Shown piece after piece: positions 15,690 to 16,224 of a DNA stretch of 16,224 nt (position 1 is its first letter; each line of letters starts with the position of its first letter). A program made the position numbers and the translations under genes. The notes beneath the pieces are model-generated. The model did not search any database. It saw only the letters and a list, made by a program, of their open reading frames with translations, and was not told where the DNA came from. The DNA comes from CAZTDD01 sp964612675 (GTDB taxonomy: Bacteria; Hinthialibacterota; Hinthialibacteria; Hinthialibacterales; JAKPRU01), in NCBI GenBank assembly GCA_964612675.1, contig CAZTDD010000145.1:1-16224 (forward strand), written 5' to 3'.

Positions 15690-15870
15690 GCCTTGATAAT
15701 ATGAAGGTGAACCTCGGTTCTCCATGGACTTTTGGGATCGAGGCCTATGTTATCAATTCCAGCAGGCCCCGGTCCTGGTGGGCTGAGCGGATTGATAACG
15801 CAATCGGTTCATGAGGAGATTCACCCGGCAAGGTCCGGCTGCGATTTCGACAAAGGCCTCCGCAGCGATT
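15690..15870. other. Candidate structured RNA or folded element
   Basis: TTGATAATAT (15693-15702) pairs with ATGTTATCAA (15747-15756) with one G-U. The stem continues, after small bulges, with AGG/CCT (15705-15707 with 15744-15746) and CCTCG/CGAGG (15712-15716 with 15739-15743). Further hairpins are GATTG/CAATC (15790-15794 with 15801-15805) and GCTGCG/CGCAGC (15838-15843 with 15861-15866). No match to tRNA, tmRNA, RNase P RNA, SRP RNA or a riboswitch core that I know. The strand is not determined. Confidence 0.35.
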
Positions 15871-15883
15871 CTGGCAGAAATGA

Positions 15884-15911
15884 TTGACAGATTGAGAGAT
15901 TTCGCTATTTT
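15884..15911 (+). promoter_or_regulatory. Candidate sigma-70 promoter (upstream of two)
   Basis: A perfect TTGACA (15884-15889) is followed after 16 nt by TATTTT (15906-15911). TATAAC at 15911-15916 is a better -10 sequence but is too far away (21 nt). It reads towards the right edge. Confidence 0.35.
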
Positions 15912-15921
15912 ATAACGGAGC

Positions 15922-15951
15922 TTAAATAAAGGCGGCTCTTTCTGCTATAAT
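15922..15951 (+). promoter_or_regulatory. Candidate extended -10 promoter
   Basis: TGCTATAAT (15943-15951) is a consensus -10 with the TGn extension. TTAAAT (15922-15927) at 18 nt is a weak -35. Transcription would begin near 15958 and give a leader of about 245 nt before the possible gene start at 16202. Confidence 0.4.
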
Positions 15952-16201
15952 GCGTAGGAAGAGAGGCCGAGGTTGCCGCACGGAGCAGAGTTGCGATGCC
16001 ATTGAAGGTATCTTCTTCTGCGATCCGTGGCAGGCCACCGATAAATGTATCGAGACGACTGAACGGTCCGCCCTGGAGGGAGGTGATGTGCACACTGAAG
16101 GGCTGACATACTCAAGAGAGACAGTCGAAAAAACCGAAGGTTAGAATTCGGACGAATCGGACGAAACGGAAGAACAAGAAAGAGAAGGGAGTAATTACCT
16201 A

Positions 16202-16224
16202 ATGAGACAATCAAGAGTTTTATT
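16202..16224 (+). CDS. Possible start of next gene (MRQSRVL...), cut by window
   Basis: An ATG at 16202 opens a frame to the window end (seven full codons), with AGGGAG at 16186-16191 ten nt upstream and promoter-like sites further upstream. Too little is visible to identify a product. Confidence 0.35.

Larger units (their letters stand above)
15621..16224. other. Intergenic region without a convincing complete gene
   Basis: This 604-nt stretch after the membrane-protein gene contains a cluster of hairpins (about 15690-15870), two promoter-like sites (15884-15911 and 15922-15951), and a possible gene start at the right edge. Short open frames here (for example 15950-16144 on + and 15945-16214 on -) lack ribosome sites and gene-like composition. 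Near the end, CGGACGAATCGGACGAAACG (about 16150-16170) is a small direct repeat that resembles, in reverse complement, the TTTCGTCCGA segments at 4113-4161. Confidence 0.6.

Noticed and set aside
15621..15950. Riboswitch or classic RNA gene (c-di-GMP, TPP, tmRNA, RNase P)
   Set aside because: Short resemblances such as CAAAGGCCTCCG were compared by eye with remembered cores, but the essential conserved segments are absent.
15950..16144. 64-codon + frame (MRRKRGRGCRTEQ...)
   Set aside because: Its ATG overlaps the TATAAT box, it has no ribosome site, and the protein is not recognisable. I treat it as chance.
15945..16214. 89-codon minus-strand frame
   Set aside because: No Shine-Dalgarno site and no family resemblance. 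The composition does not look like the real genes here.

Overview
The window is part of a chromosome from an uncultivated, probably Gram-negative bacterium. The run of exactly 100 Ns at 6265-6364 is a scaffold gap, which suggests a metagenome or draft assembly. Base composition is moderate (a little over 50% GC by eye). The gene content is an extended Bat (Bacteroides aerotolerance) / MoxR operon, a set found in Bacteroidetes, spirochaetes, planctomycete-verrucomicrobial lineages and many candidate phyla. Nothing in the window fixes the phylum. Intergenic and even intragenic DNA carries several families of dispersed palindromic repeats.

Layout, all genes on the + strand. (1) 1-70 is a dispersed repeat. 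(2) 117-3900 holds a BatD-like membrane protein, the MoxR AAA+ ATPase, a family-2 glycosyltransferase with a C-terminal coiled coil, and a DUF58 protein. (3) 3901-4215 is intergenic and filled with palindromic repeats. (4) 4216-11892 holds a TPR plus parvulin-type prolyl isomerase, a DUF4381/BatD-like protein cut by the scaffold gap, BatA, BatB, BatC and a single 881-residue polypeptide that fuses BatD to BatE. (5) 11893-12106 is a leader with a perfect 14-bp palindrome and a hairpin. (6) 12107-13786 is groEL, closed by a strong intrinsic terminator at 13825-13862. (7) 13881-15620 is a polytopic membrane protein whose central loop consists of about 370 bp of dispersed repeats read through in frame. 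(8) 15621-16224 has no convincing complete gene. It contains potentially structured RNA, two promoter-like sites and perhaps the first codons of another gene at the right edge.

Inferred workings: MoxR ATPases act with von Willebrand factor A (VWA) proteins. Here DUF58, BatA and BatB are the VWA partners, and BatC, BatDE and the two extra BatD-like proteins form the membrane and periplasmic parts. A periplasmic prolyl isomerase lies inside the operon and GroEL directly follows it, so the neighbourhood looks like an envelope-protein assembly or stress module. That function is inferred from family membership and gene order, not shown by the sequence.

Main points of interest: the in-frame repeat block in the membrane-protein gene, in which two identical 46-nt copies are translated in different frames; the BatD-BatE fusion; the glycosyltransferase between moxR and the DUF58 gene; three paralogous BatD-type C-terminal modules in one cluster; the false fusion gene created by the scaffold gap; and the structured stretch at about 15690-15870.
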